From NCBI RefSeq assembly GCF_041428715.1, contig NZ_CP155572.1: DNA of 64,000 nucleotides, one strand, 5' to 3'. A program made the translations under genes and the position numbers. The stretch comes from Sporomusa malonica (lineage in GTDB: Bacteria; Bacillota; Negativicutes; Sporomusales; Sporomusaceae). The notes beneath the pieces are model-generated. The model searched no databases and was not told the origin of the DNA. It saw only the letters and a program-made list of their open reading frames with translations. This document shows, one piece after another, positions 34,341 through 42,188 of the stretch. The stretch's first letter is position 1; the number at the start of each line of letters is the position of its first letter.

Positions 34341-34470
34341 ATGTATTTGTTCCCTTTCTTAATATACTAACTGTGTGACATAGTAAAGGCAGTGAGATTG
34401 TCTCTGGTTAAAAATGAATTATACCCCGAAAATGCTACCGCCTGCAACTACTTGGCAAAACATATAAAAC

Positions 34471-34510
34471 AAAAACCCATAACTTGCTATTGCGCAAGTT
34501 ATGGGTTTTT
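34471..34510. terminator. Strong bidirectional terminator
   Basis: A perfect 16-bp stem (AAAAACCCATAACTTG and complement) with an 8-nt loop, downstream of the minus-strand chemoreceptor. Confidence 0.9.
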
Positions 34511-34551
34511 CCTCTATGATTTGAAGCATCCTGCTAAATTCTTTACTCTCT

Positions 34552-36297
34552 TTAAAATTTATCGATAGCTGCTTGCAGTTCTTTTGCTATCGCTGCAAGA
34601 TGGTTGCTTTCCGATGAGATTCGCTCCATCGATTCAGTTACTGCCCCCGCTGTGGCGGCTATTTCCTGACCTGCTGCTGCGTTTTGTTGGGCAATTGCCG
34701 ATAGATTAGAGAAAACATCTATGATCCTCTTTTTCCCTTCATTCAATTTTATGCCCGAATTGTTCAGAATAGCGATAATCTCTTCTGTTCTTGCAATAGC
34801 CTTGGCAATTTCGTCGAATTTTTCTCCGGTAAGATTGACGCTCTCCTCCTGTTCATGGGCTATTCGTGCGCTTATGTTCATTATTTCCACGGCATTTTGC
34901 GAATTCTGTTGTAATTCCTGTACTACTCCATTAATTTCCTGAGTGGAAGCACTAGACTGTTCGGCAAGTTTTCGAATTTCCTCCGCAACCACGGCAAACC
35001 CCCGTCCGGCTTCACCGGCCCGCGCTGCTTCAATCGCAGCATTTAAGGCTAACAAATTAGTCTGTGATGCAATGGCCTGAATAACTTGACTGGCCGAATT
35101 AATTTTTCCAGCACTGGCATTGGTTTTTTCAATGCCGTCCTTTATCTTATTGGCAAAGCTTTCCCGCTCTTCGGTGCGATTGATTAATTCCCGCACGGCG
35201 GCACTACCTTCATCTCGCATTTTTTCCACGACCTGAGTCGCATCATTCAATTGCTGCAACATGTTTTGATCCTGCCCAATTATTTCACCAAGCTGATGGA
35301 TCATGCCTGCTCCCTGCTCAGTGCTTGCTGCCTGCTCACCCGTGCTTTTGGCAAGTTCCTCAATGGTTATTGCTAACGCACCAGCAGCAGTAAACGACTT
35401 GTGGGCAGTATTCTTAAGACCGTCTGAGGTTTGTGAAACCTGTTCGGATGTTTGCAGTAAGCGATTTAATATCTCCTTTTGATTATTGCTGGTCGCTTTT
35501 ATCGCTTGACCAAGTATACCGAACACACCGTTATAGGAAGAAATACTTTGTTCAATTTTTTCTACGGAAAGGTGAGCAAACCTATTTTTATAGAGAACAA
35601 CTTCACCGTAGATCTCCTTAACATCTTTTAACTCAATATCGATCCCCACCATGCCAAGAAATCGGCTTCCGGAAAGTACCGGAACGGCAATCGTTGTCAT
35701 TAGAACATTGAGACCGTTTACTTCAAAGTTGTATGGTTTAAGAATCGAATCCTTTTTTTGGCTGCGAGGTATAGTATAATAATCTTCACTTTCCAGTGCG
35801 CTGAGAGGCTCAAGGCCGATTGTTCCGTCATTTTTGTGATAATAGTAGGGAATAAAGCGGCCGCTGCCATCATGCCCTTCCGCATTTTTATAGCGCTCGT
35901 CCATACCGTCAACTGCATTCGGTTCAAATAAAACGGATATTCCGATAAACTCTGGATTGTCGAGCAATACCTTTTTGTGCATTGCCATAAATTCTTTGCG
36001 ATCAACCCGCCCTGACTGTATGGCACTTTCCATCTTGCCTGCAAAAGCACGGCCAACTGTAAGCGCCTTTTCCATCACAAGATAATCACCCAGGACGCCT
36101 CGCTTTAGGTATTCGAGCGTCATTTCAGCTGTGCGGCGGAAACTGGCTGACTCATAAAGTGATAAACTCAGTAAAATCGTCGCTAAAGCTCCAGCAATAA
36201 AAGTCCCTATAAGCGAACTGCTACAAAATGCTATTATGGCAAGTAACGCAAGCCAACTAGTTATTACGAGAGCATTTTGTCTAATGAATAAAAACAT
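34552..36297 (-). CDS. Chemoreceptor with a Cache domain after an N-terminal membrane hairpin
   Basis: A 581-residue receptor, AAAGGAGGAG before ATG. Residues about 8-50 hold two hydrophobic stretches (ALVITSWLALLAIIAFC, SSLIGTFIAGALATILLSL). Residues about 75-235 match a dCache domain (GHDGSGRFIPYYYHKNDGTI, ALESEDYYTIP, VLMTTIAVPVLSG, FLGMVGIDIEL). The MCP signalling domain follows with tip NAAIEAARAGEAGRGF. No membrane helix separates Cache from the signalling domain, so the Cache domain is predicted to be cytoplasmic, contrary to the usual design. Solitary gene. Confidence 0.88.
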   Translation of the reverse strand: MFLFIRQNALVITSWLALLAIIAFCSSSLIGTFIAGALATILLSLSLYESASFRRTAEMTLEYLKRGVLGDYLVMEKALTVGRAFAGKMESAIQSGRVDRKEFMAMHKKVLLDNPEFIGISVLFEPNAVDGMDERYKNAEGHDGSGRFIPYYYHKNDGTIGLEPLSALESEDYYTIPRSQKKDSILKPYNFEVNGLNVLMTTIAVPVLSGSRFLGMVGIDIELKDVKEIYGEVVLYKNRFAHLSVEKIEQSISSYNGVFGILGQAIKATSNNQKEILNRLLQTSEQVSQTSDGLKNTAHKSFTAAGALAITIEELAKSTGEQAASTEQGAGMIHQLGEIIGQDQNMLQQLNDATQVVEKMRDEGSAAVRELINRTEERESFANKIKDGIEKTNASAGKINSASQVIQAIASQTNLLALNAAIEAARAGEAGRGFAVVAEEIRKLAEQSSASTQEINGVVQELQQNSQNAVEIMNISARIAHEQEESVNLTGEKFDEIAKAIARTEEIIAILNNSGIKLNEGKKRIIDVFSNLSAIAQQNAAAGQEIAATAGAVTESMERISSESNHLAAIAKELQAAIDKF

Positions 36298-36711
36298 TCT
36301 AACTCCTCCTTTGTTTCTTCAAATTTGCGTATTTTTGCCGACTAAGAATCACGGACGTTCCTATTGCGAGTCAATTCTACAATTTCAGTATCCAAGATAT
36401 ATATGTATTCCCATAAAAATACAAAAATCCTGCTGGAATTACTAGACATTGCTGAATTTTCTTATTATTTCGCATGCATTCATTCCTACTACCAAATGAA
36501 TATTCTTCGCCATTACTAATAATAATTTTCTCCCTAAATAAATCCTAAACGTACAAAAACTCGCTACTTGTCCACATCAGACAAATAGCGAGTTTGATTA
36601 TTGTATGAAACAAAGTCTCCGTCCCTCTGCTTCTATTAATGCAGACCCGTAGGTAATCCTGCCGCAAACAAGGCTGCGGGAAGCCCTTTTTTGATTGGCT
36701 CTATGAATAGC
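36298..36711. other. Gene-free 414-bp stretch
   Basis: AT-rich, no supported reading frame on either strand. At 36554-36595 a hairpin (AAACTCGCTA / TAGCGAGTTT) with GTTTTTGT on the minus strand is probably the terminator of the secreted-protein gene at 36712. At about 36660-36692 a GGCT/AGCC hairpin followed by TTTTTT points the other way. Confidence 0.5.
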
Positions 36712-37389
36712 TTACTTGTGACCACCGCCGCCTTTTCCACCGCCGCTACCGCTTCCACCACTACCACCCTTCCCACTAGACCCACTACCGCTGCCTTTGC
36801 TCGATGAACCTTTGCTATCTGAACTTGATTTGCTGGCTGCACTAGTTTGTCCCTTTACGGCGTCAGTCTTGGATACCGTACTCTTAGCAACTTTCGCTTC
36901 ATTTTTCATAGCTGATTTTTCTACATTTCTAAAATCCGAAACTTTAACACCTAGACTCTGTGCAATCTCGCCCCAGCCAAGAGTTTGTCTCATTGTCGAA
37001 ATTTCCGAAACTGGCGTACCAGAAACTGCAGCAAGTCCGTACATCTTACCAATTTCTCCATATCCTAATCCGGAAACTCTAGCATCTGCTACTTCTTGCG
37101 CAGTTACACTAACACTATAGCTGTTAGATAGATTGAACGCAAACTCCGTATCCTTAGGCGTAGGAGTTACAGTCGCCGGTGTTGTTGTTTCACCTGTAGT
37201 GGTTTCAACTGTGGCCCCTGGAGTGGCCCCTGGAGTGGTCTCGGTAGTGGTATTATTTGTAGAATTAGTAGTAGTTTCTGTATCAGTCACTGTTGTGGAG
37301 TCTTGAATTGTAGTCTCTTCCGCTAACGCGAAAGTTGAACTAAGTATCAGGGCGGAAGACAGAACAGCTATTCCCAGCACTTTCTTCAT
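36712..37389 (-). CDS. Secreted protein with Thr-rich linker and Gly/Ser tail, paralogue of the 20865 product
   Basis: A 225-residue exported protein. Signal peptide (MKKVLGIAVLSSALILSSTF, cleaved near ALA), a Thr-rich spacer at 25-78 with repeated ATPGAT/TTTGE units, a core at about 90-155 (YSVSVTAQEVADARVSGLGY, GEIGKMYGLAAVSG, LGWGEIAQSLGVKVSDF), and a Ser/Gly/Lys tail ending GGGKGGGGHK. The core and the GHK end are shared with the protein at 20865-21389. The Thr linker and Gly/Ser tail suggest a surface-exposed or matrix protein. ATG behind AAGGAGG. Function unknown. Confidence 0.75.
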   Translation of the reverse strand: MKKVLGIAVLSSALILSSTFALAEETTIQDSTTVTDTETTTNSTNNTTTETTPGATPGATVETTTGETTTPATVTPTPKDTEFAFNLSNSYSVSVTAQEVADARVSGLGYGEIGKMYGLAAVSGTPVSEISTMRQTLGWGEIAQSLGVKVSDFRNVEKSAMKNEAKVAKSTVSKTDAVKGQTSAASKSSSDSKGSSSKGSGSGSSGKGGSGGSGSGGGKGGGGHK

Positions 37390-37760
37390 AATATTAGCCT
37401 CCTTAATTCTCTTAATATTAGAATAAGAAAATATAACATTAGTTACAATGAGTCCACCGTCCCAATTTTGTGCACCTTGTAGTTCTTATGTCCTATTATG
37501 TAAACGGCCCAGTAATGAATAGTAGTAAACTCACACTTTTTTATAATTTTACAATCAAATAAAAGCCGCCCCACCCTAAGGATGAAGCGGCAAAAAAAAT
37601 ACCCTGGCCACATCAGTCGCCAGGTACAAAAAGGGTTAATAATAGGGGAGACTATATATAAATAGAGAGGCATTGCCTTTCTATGAATTTTTGTAGTCTA
37701 TATTTAGAATTATAACCTGCAATTTTTAGAATTTCCTTAGATAACTTTGGAAATAAAAAA
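37390..37760 (-). other. Gene-free stretch with two tandem terminator-like hairpins
   Basis: On the minus strand two hairpins follow each other: CCTGGC/GCCAGG at 37603-37624 with eight T residues after it, and GCCGC/GCGGC at 37565-37591 followed by TTTTATTT. No supported reading frame ends there, so a short non-coding transcript or read-through from abrB is possible. A 76-codon frame at 37443-37673 runs across both hairpins and lacks a ribosome site; it is not accepted. Confidence 0.45.
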
Positions 37761-37843
37761 AGCACGGCTTGCGCCGAGCGTTTGGCGACAACGGAAGTCG
37801 ATGCTGCCCTTTGTCCAGACGGAAAGTTCTACTTTCGAACAGG
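37761..37843 (-). repeat. Dispersed 85-bp repeat, copy 2 (inverse)
   Basis: The reverse complement reads like 5488-5570: TTCGAAAGTAGAACTTTCCG, then TCTGGACAAAGGGCAGCATC, GACTTCCGTTGTCGCC and GGCGCAAGCCGTG. Several differences are compensatory within the small hairpins (CGCC/GGCG kept), hinting at RNA structure. Confidence 0.85.
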
Positions 37844-37845
37844 AT

Positions 37846-37877
37846 AAAAAATCGCCACCCCGAAGGATGGCGATTTT
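37846..37877 (-). terminator. Terminator of the AbrB-like gene
   Basis: AAAATCGCCA / TGGCGATTTT with a 10-nt loop, 10 nt after the stop codon; repeat copy 2 follows directly. Confidence 0.85.
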
Positions 37878-37886
37878 ACATACCCA

Positions 37887-38135
37887 TTAGACTGCTTTTT
37901 GACTCATGACCGAAAGACATTCTTTACAAACATTTTTTCCCTTGAAGCTAGTTACCTCATCAGCACTTCCACAGAACACACAAGCAGGCTCATGTTTCCG
38001 CAAAATGATTCGATCATTATCGGTATATATTTCAAGGCCATCTTTTTCTTCGATGCCAAAGGTACGGCGCAATTCGATAGGTATTACCACTCTGCCGAGC
38101 TCGTCCACCCTTCTAACAATACCAGTTGATTTCAT
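37887..38135 (-). CDS. AbrB-family transition-state regulator with zinc-ribbon tail
   Basis: An 82-residue DNA-binding protein. Residues 1-47 are the SpoVT/AbrB swapped-hairpin domain (STGIVRRVDELGRVVIPIEL, RRTFGIEEKDGLEIY). Residues 50-75 form a putative zinc ribbon: C52-x2-C55 and C70-x2-C73. Such AbrB variants are common in clostridial and Negativicute genomes, where they control stationary-phase genes. ATG behind AAAAGGAG; a consensus sigma-A promoter lies 50 nt upstream. A free-standing 44-aa protein at 48948 resembles this tail. Confidence 0.92.
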   Translation of the reverse strand: MKSTGIVRRVDELGRVVIPIELRRTFGIEEKDGLEIYTDNDRIILRKHEPACVFCGSADEVTSFKGKNVCKECLSVMSQKAV

Positions 38136-38184
38136 TTTTGTATTTCTCCTTTTATTACCATGTTCGACAAAATATTACAAGATA

Positions 38185-38213
38185 AATATACCAAATTATA
38201 TAATACCTGTCAA
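38185..38213 (-). promoter_or_regulatory. Consensus sigma-A promoter of abrB-like gene
   Basis: TTGACA, 17 nt, TATATT on the minus strand, 50 nt before the ATG. Confidence 0.85.
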
Positions 38214-38262
38214 TTATTTTTTATCTGTATGAAGCACAAAGTTAATGGCAAATTCATCCACT

Positions 38263-39987
38263 TCACTTACGTACTTGTGCATGATAATGAGTATGCAGCA
38301 AGTGATGCGATTTCTCGCCTAGCGGTGTTTTTAACCAGGTATCATATAGCTCTCTAACTGCCGGATTTTCGTGCGCTTTACGAATAACCGCGCATTTATC
38401 ACATTCATAGATAGCCGCCATACGCTGTTCACGAATATCTGGGGAAGTAGATATTGGTTGACCGCCACCACCAATACAACCACCAGGGCAAGCCATGATT
38501 TCGATAAAATGATAATCGGCTTCTCCATTTCGGATCTTGTCCAAGATGATTCGCGCATTGGCTAATGTATGAGCAACTGCAACCTTAACAGTTTTATCAC
38601 CAATATGAACTTCGGCCTCCTTCATGCCGCTAAGCCCACGTACATTATGGAAATCGACACACTCCAGGGGTTTGCCTGTTAATACCTCTGAAACTGTCCT
38701 AAGAGCAGCCTCCATTACCCCGCCGGTAGCACCAAAGATAACCCCCGCCCCACTGGAAATCCCTAACGGAGCATCAAATTCTTCTGATTTCAAATTGCTA
38801 AAGTCAATCCCGGCCTCTTTGATCATCCGGACTAGTTCTCTGGTTGTAAGAACATAATCAACATCCTGATACCCACTTGCTTTCATTTCCTCCCGTCCGG
38901 CTTCAACCTTTTTCGCCGTACAGGGCATTATCGATACAGATATAATATCTTGGGGATCAAGCTTGACTCTCTCAGCGTAATAAGTTTTTACCAACACACC
39001 GAATATTTGTTGTGGAGACTTAGTCGTAGAAAGATGAGCGAGCAGGTCAGGGTACATAAGTTCGACATAGTTTACCCAGCCGGGGCTGCACGAGGTAATC
39101 ATCGGCAGAGGCCCGTTCTTAGTCAACCGTTCAATAAACTCTGAACCTTCTTCCATAATGGTAACGTCGGCCGAAAACACGGTATCAAAAACCCGATCAA
39201 AGCCAAGACGTCTTAAAGCAGCTACCATTTGGCCTGTCACAATACTGCCACTCGCGATTCCAAGGCCTTCGCCTAATGCCACCCGAACCGCCGGTGCGGT
39301 TTGCACAACTACGTGTTTCTTAGGATCGTGTAAGGCTTCCCATACTTCTTTAGTATCATCTTTCTCGACAATGGCTGCTGTCGGACATACGTTAGCACAT
39401 TGTCCACAAAAAGTGCAAGCTGCTTCATGCAGTCCCGCATTAAACGCAGGAACCACAGTAGTATTAAACCCACGATTGGCAAATGAATAAACATGAACGC
39501 CCTGCCGCTCACTACAGGCCCTGATACAACGGCCACACAAGACACATTTATTTTGGTCACGTACGAGCGCTGGGTTAGCGGCATCTGCCGGATAATTCTT
39601 CTTTTCCCCATCAAATCTGACTTTGCGTATCCCGCAATCGGCCGCGATTTTTTGCAACTCGCAATTTAAGTTTCGTTGACAAGAAAGGCACTCTTCCGGG
39701 TGGTTGGCAAGCAATAGCTCAACCACAGCCTTGCGAGCTTCACGAACTTCAGGAGTATTAGTCCTAACTACCATTCCCTCATTAACTGGATAAACACAAG
39801 AAGCTACCAGACTGCGTGCGCCAGCTACTTCCACCAAGCATATTCGACACGAGCCTTCGGGTCTAAATTCAGGATGATAACACAAAGTTGGAATTTTTAT
39901 TCCAATACCGCGTACAGCTTCTAACACCGTAGACTCTTTAGGTACCTTTACCTGTTCCCCGTCAATCGTTATATTCACCAAATCCAC
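38263..39987 (-). CDS. [FeFe] hydrogenase catalytic subunit, HydA/HndD type
   Basis: A 574-residue iron hydrogenase. Domains: 2Fe-2S ferredoxin-like (1-80, CYHPEFRPEGSCRICLVEV), the HxxxCxxC cluster region (HPEECLSCQRNLNC), two 4Fe-4S sites (CVLCGRCIRAC and CTFCGQCANVC), and the H-cluster domain (215-500) with motifs ITSCSPGW, MPCTAKKVEAGREE and MACPGGCIGGGGQP, then the small-subunit-like tail. The layout is that of group A3/A6 HydA, which normally works with HydB and HydC in NADH/ferredoxin-coupled H2 metabolism; neither is adjacent. The first motif reads TSCSPGW rather than TSCCPGW. GTG start at 39987, weak ribosome site. Confidence 0.93.
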   Translation of the reverse strand: MDLVNITIDGEQVKVPKESTVLEAVRGIGIKIPTLCYHPEFRPEGSCRICLVEVAGARSLVASCVYPVNEGMVVRTNTPEVREARKAVVELLLANHPEECLSCQRNLNCELQKIAADCGIRKVRFDGEKKNYPADAANPALVRDQNKCVLCGRCIRACSERQGVHVYSFANRGFNTTVVPAFNAGLHEAACTFCGQCANVCPTAAIVEKDDTKEVWEALHDPKKHVVVQTAPAVRVALGEGLGIASGSIVTGQMVAALRRLGFDRVFDTVFSADVTIMEEGSEFIERLTKNGPLPMITSCSPGWVNYVELMYPDLLAHLSTTKSPQQIFGVLVKTYYAERVKLDPQDIISVSIMPCTAKKVEAGREEMKASGYQDVDYVLTTRELVRMIKEAGIDFSNLKSEEFDAPLGISSGAGVIFGATGGVMEAALRTVSEVLTGKPLECVDFHNVRGLSGMKEAEVHIGDKTVKVAVAHTLANARIILDKIRNGEADYHFIEIMACPGGCIGGGGQPISTSPDIREQRMAAIYECDKCAVIRKAHENPAVRELYDTWLKTPLGEKSHHLLHTHYHAQVRK

Positions 39988-40057
39988 AATATCACGCCCC
40001 TACTGTACAATTTGCTAGTTTCAGTCCAACCCGCCCGTCACACAACGCATTTCGTTT

Positions 40058-40075
40058 AATACTATTACTAGTATT
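40058..40075. promoter_or_regulatory. Palindrome upstream of hydA
   Basis: AATACTA-TTAC-TAGTATT, a perfect 7-bp inverted repeat 71 nt before the hydA start, overlapping a TTGCTT/TATTAA promoter-like pair on the minus strand. A candidate operator for redox or H2 control; the regulator is unknown. Confidence 0.4.
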
Positions 40076-40261
40076 TTGTAAGCAAGTTCATTGATACAAG
40101 GAATAATTTGCATGCATCTCAATCTAAGCTAAAAAAGCCAGCAGTCAAATATCATATCAATTCCGGGTAGTAAGCGGCAGTCTATTAGATATGTCACCTT
40201 TGCCAAGTAAATTGTATATAATACAACAGACAATATCTTACGTTAATAGGAGCGTTGCTGT

Positions 40262-40348
40262 ATGGAAGAATTACTGTTAGCCATCTCTCTGTTCGGTCTG
40301 GTCGGCATCAGTATTTCCGTTTACCTTCGTTCGTCCCGTAGAAAATAG
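40262..40348 (+). CDS. 28-residue single-helix membrane peptide
   Basis: AGGAG lies 9 nt before ATG at 40262. The product MEELLLAISLFGLVGISISV then YLRSSRRK is one membrane helix with a basic cytoplasmic end, the pattern of small regulatory membrane peptides such as KdpF or CydX. TATAAT at 40217-40222 may be its -10. A strong terminator closes the unit at 40518. Confidence 0.5.
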   Translation: MEELLLAISLFGLVGISISVYLRSSRRK

Positions 40349-40364
40349 AACTTAAGGAGTCAAC

Positions 40365-40482
40365 ATGAAAAACGGAGATAGACGATTCGCGGGTTGGTAG
40401 TTTCCAGGGAGGCTTCTACAGTGGGCTCCACCGTGATTCCAGTGATCCATTTGCCTGGCGGTGTAAAGAGGGTATAAATTAA
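40365..40482 (+). other. Possible frameshifted mini-gene or short leader ORF
   Basis: AAGGAG precedes ATG at 40365, which reads MKNGDRRFAGW and stops (TAG at 40398-40400). Skipping one base there continues as SFQGGFYSGLHRDSSDPFAW then RCKEGIN to TAA at 40482, directly before the terminator. A +1 shift, an indel, or chance are all possible. Confidence 0.3.
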
Positions 40483-40518
40483 ATAAGCGGCCGCTCCAGG
40501 GTGGAGCGGCCGCTTATT
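40482..40518. terminator. Very strong bidirectional terminator
   Basis: A perfect 16-bp GC-rich stem (AATAAGCGGCCGCTCC and complement) with a 5-nt loop, between the plus-strand mini-genes and the minus-strand 57-aa gene. Confidence 0.9.
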
Positions 40519-40522
40519 CAAT

Positions 40523-40696
40523 TTATTCTTCTATATCATTGAATTCATCTAATCCTAAGGCTTTAAGAGTCTTTACTAACCGCTTGTGTTCTTCAATTAA
40601 CAAATTAATCCTAACCTGGTGTACGCAAAGCTTTTTTTCTAATTCATCTAACTTACCCAGCAAGTATTGATATTCCGGAATTCCTATATCCCCCAT
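40523..40696 (-). CDS. Small coiled-coil protein (57 aa)
   Basis: GGGAGGGGG precedes ATG at 40696. The product MGDIGIPEYQYLLGKLDELE, KKLCVHQVRINLLIEEHKRL, VKTLKALGLDEF is a helical hairpin of Spo0E-like size but without the SQELD motif. Function unknown. Confidence 0.6.
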   Translation of the reverse strand: MGDIGIPEYQYLLGKLDELEKKLCVHQVRINLLIEEHKRLVKTLKALGLDEFNDIEE

Positions 40697-40850
40697 ATTT
40701 CCCCCTCCCTCACAACCTCCTGCTTTATTTTATGTAACTTAATAATAAGCGGGAACTTGTAAGAAGGTGCGGAAAATCATTAAGACATTGGCTGATCACT
40801 TCTAACTACGAAATAGAACTATGTGATTAGAGAAACATTGCCTTTTACAT

Positions 40851-40879
40851 TAGACAAATAATAATAGACAGAATATAAT
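40851..40879 (+). promoter_or_regulatory. Sigma-A promoter of the 72-aa gene
   Basis: TAGACA, 17 nt, TATAAT, 35 nt before the start codon at 40915. Confidence 0.7.
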
Positions 40880-40914
40880 GAAAATAGAAGTAATAAAAAA
40901 GGAGGATGACAATA

Positions 40915-41133
40915 ATGCTTAAAGATTATCCTGCTACTCAATTATTTCTTCTATCGCTCGTGGTTTTAATGGTTCTGATCTTTATTACCCCGTTAGTGAA
41001 GGAATGGCACATTTTCGCCGAAGTGATAGACAGCCTGCAGTTTATAGTAAAAATTATTTGCGGATTCTTCTTATTTTGTATAGTAGTAATAGATGGTGTA
41101 TTTTCTCGAAAACACAAACATGTCGCTAAATAA
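40915..41133 (+). CDS. Small two-helix membrane protein (72 aa)
   Basis: AAGGAGG lies 9 nt before ATG at 40915. The product has two hydrophobic helices (QLFLLSLVVLMVLIFITPLV and FIVKIICGFFLFCIVVIDGV) and a basic C-terminus (SRKHKHVAK). Family unknown. A hairpin at 41168-41194 (AGACGGCT / AAGCCGTCT) may end it. Confidence 0.65.
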   Translation: MLKDYPATQLFLLSLVVLMVLIFITPLVKEWHIFAEVIDSLQFIVKIICGFFLFCIVVIDGVFSRKHKHVAK

Positions 41134-41167
41134 TAAGTTCCCGTGTTTCGCTTTACCGCGCCCAAAC

Positions 41168-41194
41168 AGACGGCTATTTCTCAATAAGCCGTCT
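41168..41194. terminator. Hairpin between convergent small genes
   Basis: AGACGGCT pairs with AAGCCGTCT; weak T-runs on both sides. Confidence 0.5.
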
Positions 41195-41265
41195 ATCCTC
41201 ATCGTGAAAAAATTAAACCTGCTTGTCAGCAACTTTTCAAGTTTAGCTCAGGCCCTGGCAAATCA

Positions 41266-41418
41266 TCAGCCTGCCTTCTGCTGATATGTGACAACCGTTT
41301 CCAGCCAAGCTTCTAATTCATCATACAAAGCCTCAATCATTTTTTCATCTAAAGTATCATCGTTCTGCAGTTTACTGCAAATAAATTCTATTCTGTCATA
41401 TATTTTCGTATCAATCAC
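41266..41418 (-). CDS. Small acidic helical protein (50 aa)
   Basis: GGAGG lies 8 nt before GTG at 41418. The product MIDTKIYDRIEFICSKLQND, DTLDEKMIEALYDELEAWLE, TVVTYQQKAG is two acidic helices, again Spo0E-sized but without the motif. Family not recognised. Confidence 0.55.
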   Translation of the reverse strand: MIDTKIYDRIEFICSKLQNDDTLDEKMIEALYDELEAWLETVVTYQQKAG

Positions 41419-41671
41419 TAGTTTCGCCTCCGAAAACTATAATACTCGGATAGCGATAAAATATTTGTCAAAAATTGGATGATCGTTAAAAAAATTTCTC
41501 CAGCACCGTGTCAGGGTAAAAAGAAAAATCCGCCTACCAGGAGAAGAAAGGTAAGCGAAAAAGAAGAATCTATATGATAATCATTGGCAACAGTATTGTC
41601 GGATATACAAAGCATACCACAGCACAACGGCAATGTATAGCAAATTATAAGAATTATTTAAATACAGAAAA

Positions 41672-41920
41672 TTATGTCTTCACACGATTACCATTAAATA
41701 AACGAACAAACCATAAAAGTATAGAAGCACCTATTATACTTGTGATTATTTGACCAATGGTACCATAATGACTAAAACCGAATAAAGATAATGCTAATCC
41801 TCCGATGTATGCCCCTATTACACCTACAATAATATTCACCCATAGTCCAAAGCCATGACCGCGCATTATTTTTCCGGCTGCCCATCCGGATATCGCTCCA
41901 ATAATTAAAGACCAAATCAT
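41672..41920 (-). CDS. GlsB/YeaQ/YmgE-family membrane protein
   Basis: An 82-residue protein with three glycine-rich membrane helices: MIWSLIIGAISGWAAGKIMR, NIIVGVIGAYIGGLALSLFG and QIITSIIGASILLWFVRLF. This is the transglycosylase-associated/GlsB stress protein family. ATG at 41920 has AGGAGG 8 nt upstream; the GTG three codons earlier overlaps that site. Confidence 0.9.
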   Translation of the reverse strand: MIWSLIIGAISGWAAGKIMRGHGFGLWVNIIVGVIGAYIGGLALSLFGFSHYGTIGQIITSIIGASILLWFVRLFNGNRVKT

Positions 41921-42041
41921 AAGAAACACCTCCTTTTGTAGTGTTTCCTGATTTAAGTAGTGATATTCGAATTGTTAAGCCCGCCCCGATATTATGGACC
42001 TTTGCTATCCCTTCATGTTGTCAGGGGTTTATACTGATCCT

Positions 42042-42076
42042 ACCCGAAGTTTTAAGTGGACTTCGGGTTATTTTTA
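42042..42076 (+). terminator. Plus-strand terminator before the glycan operon
   Basis: ACCCGAAGT / ACTTCGGGT with a 9-nt loop and TATTTTTAT. No plus-strand gene is visible upstream, so it may insulate the operon or end a small RNA. Confidence 0.7.
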
Positions 42077-42112
42077 TGCAAGAGGAAATGATTTACAAAT
42101 ACTTAAAGTGAT

Positions 42113-42141
42113 CACCATTTAAATATTCGCAGAATACCCTA
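42113..42141 (+). promoter_or_regulatory. Sigma-K-like promoter candidate of the glycan operon
   Basis: CAC, 17 nt, AATACCCTA fits AC-N16/17-CATANNNTA with one mismatch, 48 nt before the first start codon. The presence of a CgeB-like gene (sigma-K-controlled in Bacillus) agrees. Confidence 0.4.
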
Positions 42142-42188
42142 CTAGTAAAAAGTAAACTTTTTATTTAATCTTAAGCGAGGTAGTGAAC

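Noticed and set aside
37443..37673. 76-codon minus-strand frame downstream of abrB
   Set aside because: No ribosome site, and it runs through two terminator-like hairpins; composition looks random.
40349..40518. Known riboswitch in the GC-rich segment before the 16-bp terminator
   Set aside because: No conserved motif of a riboswitch class I know; better explained as short coding DNA plus terminator.
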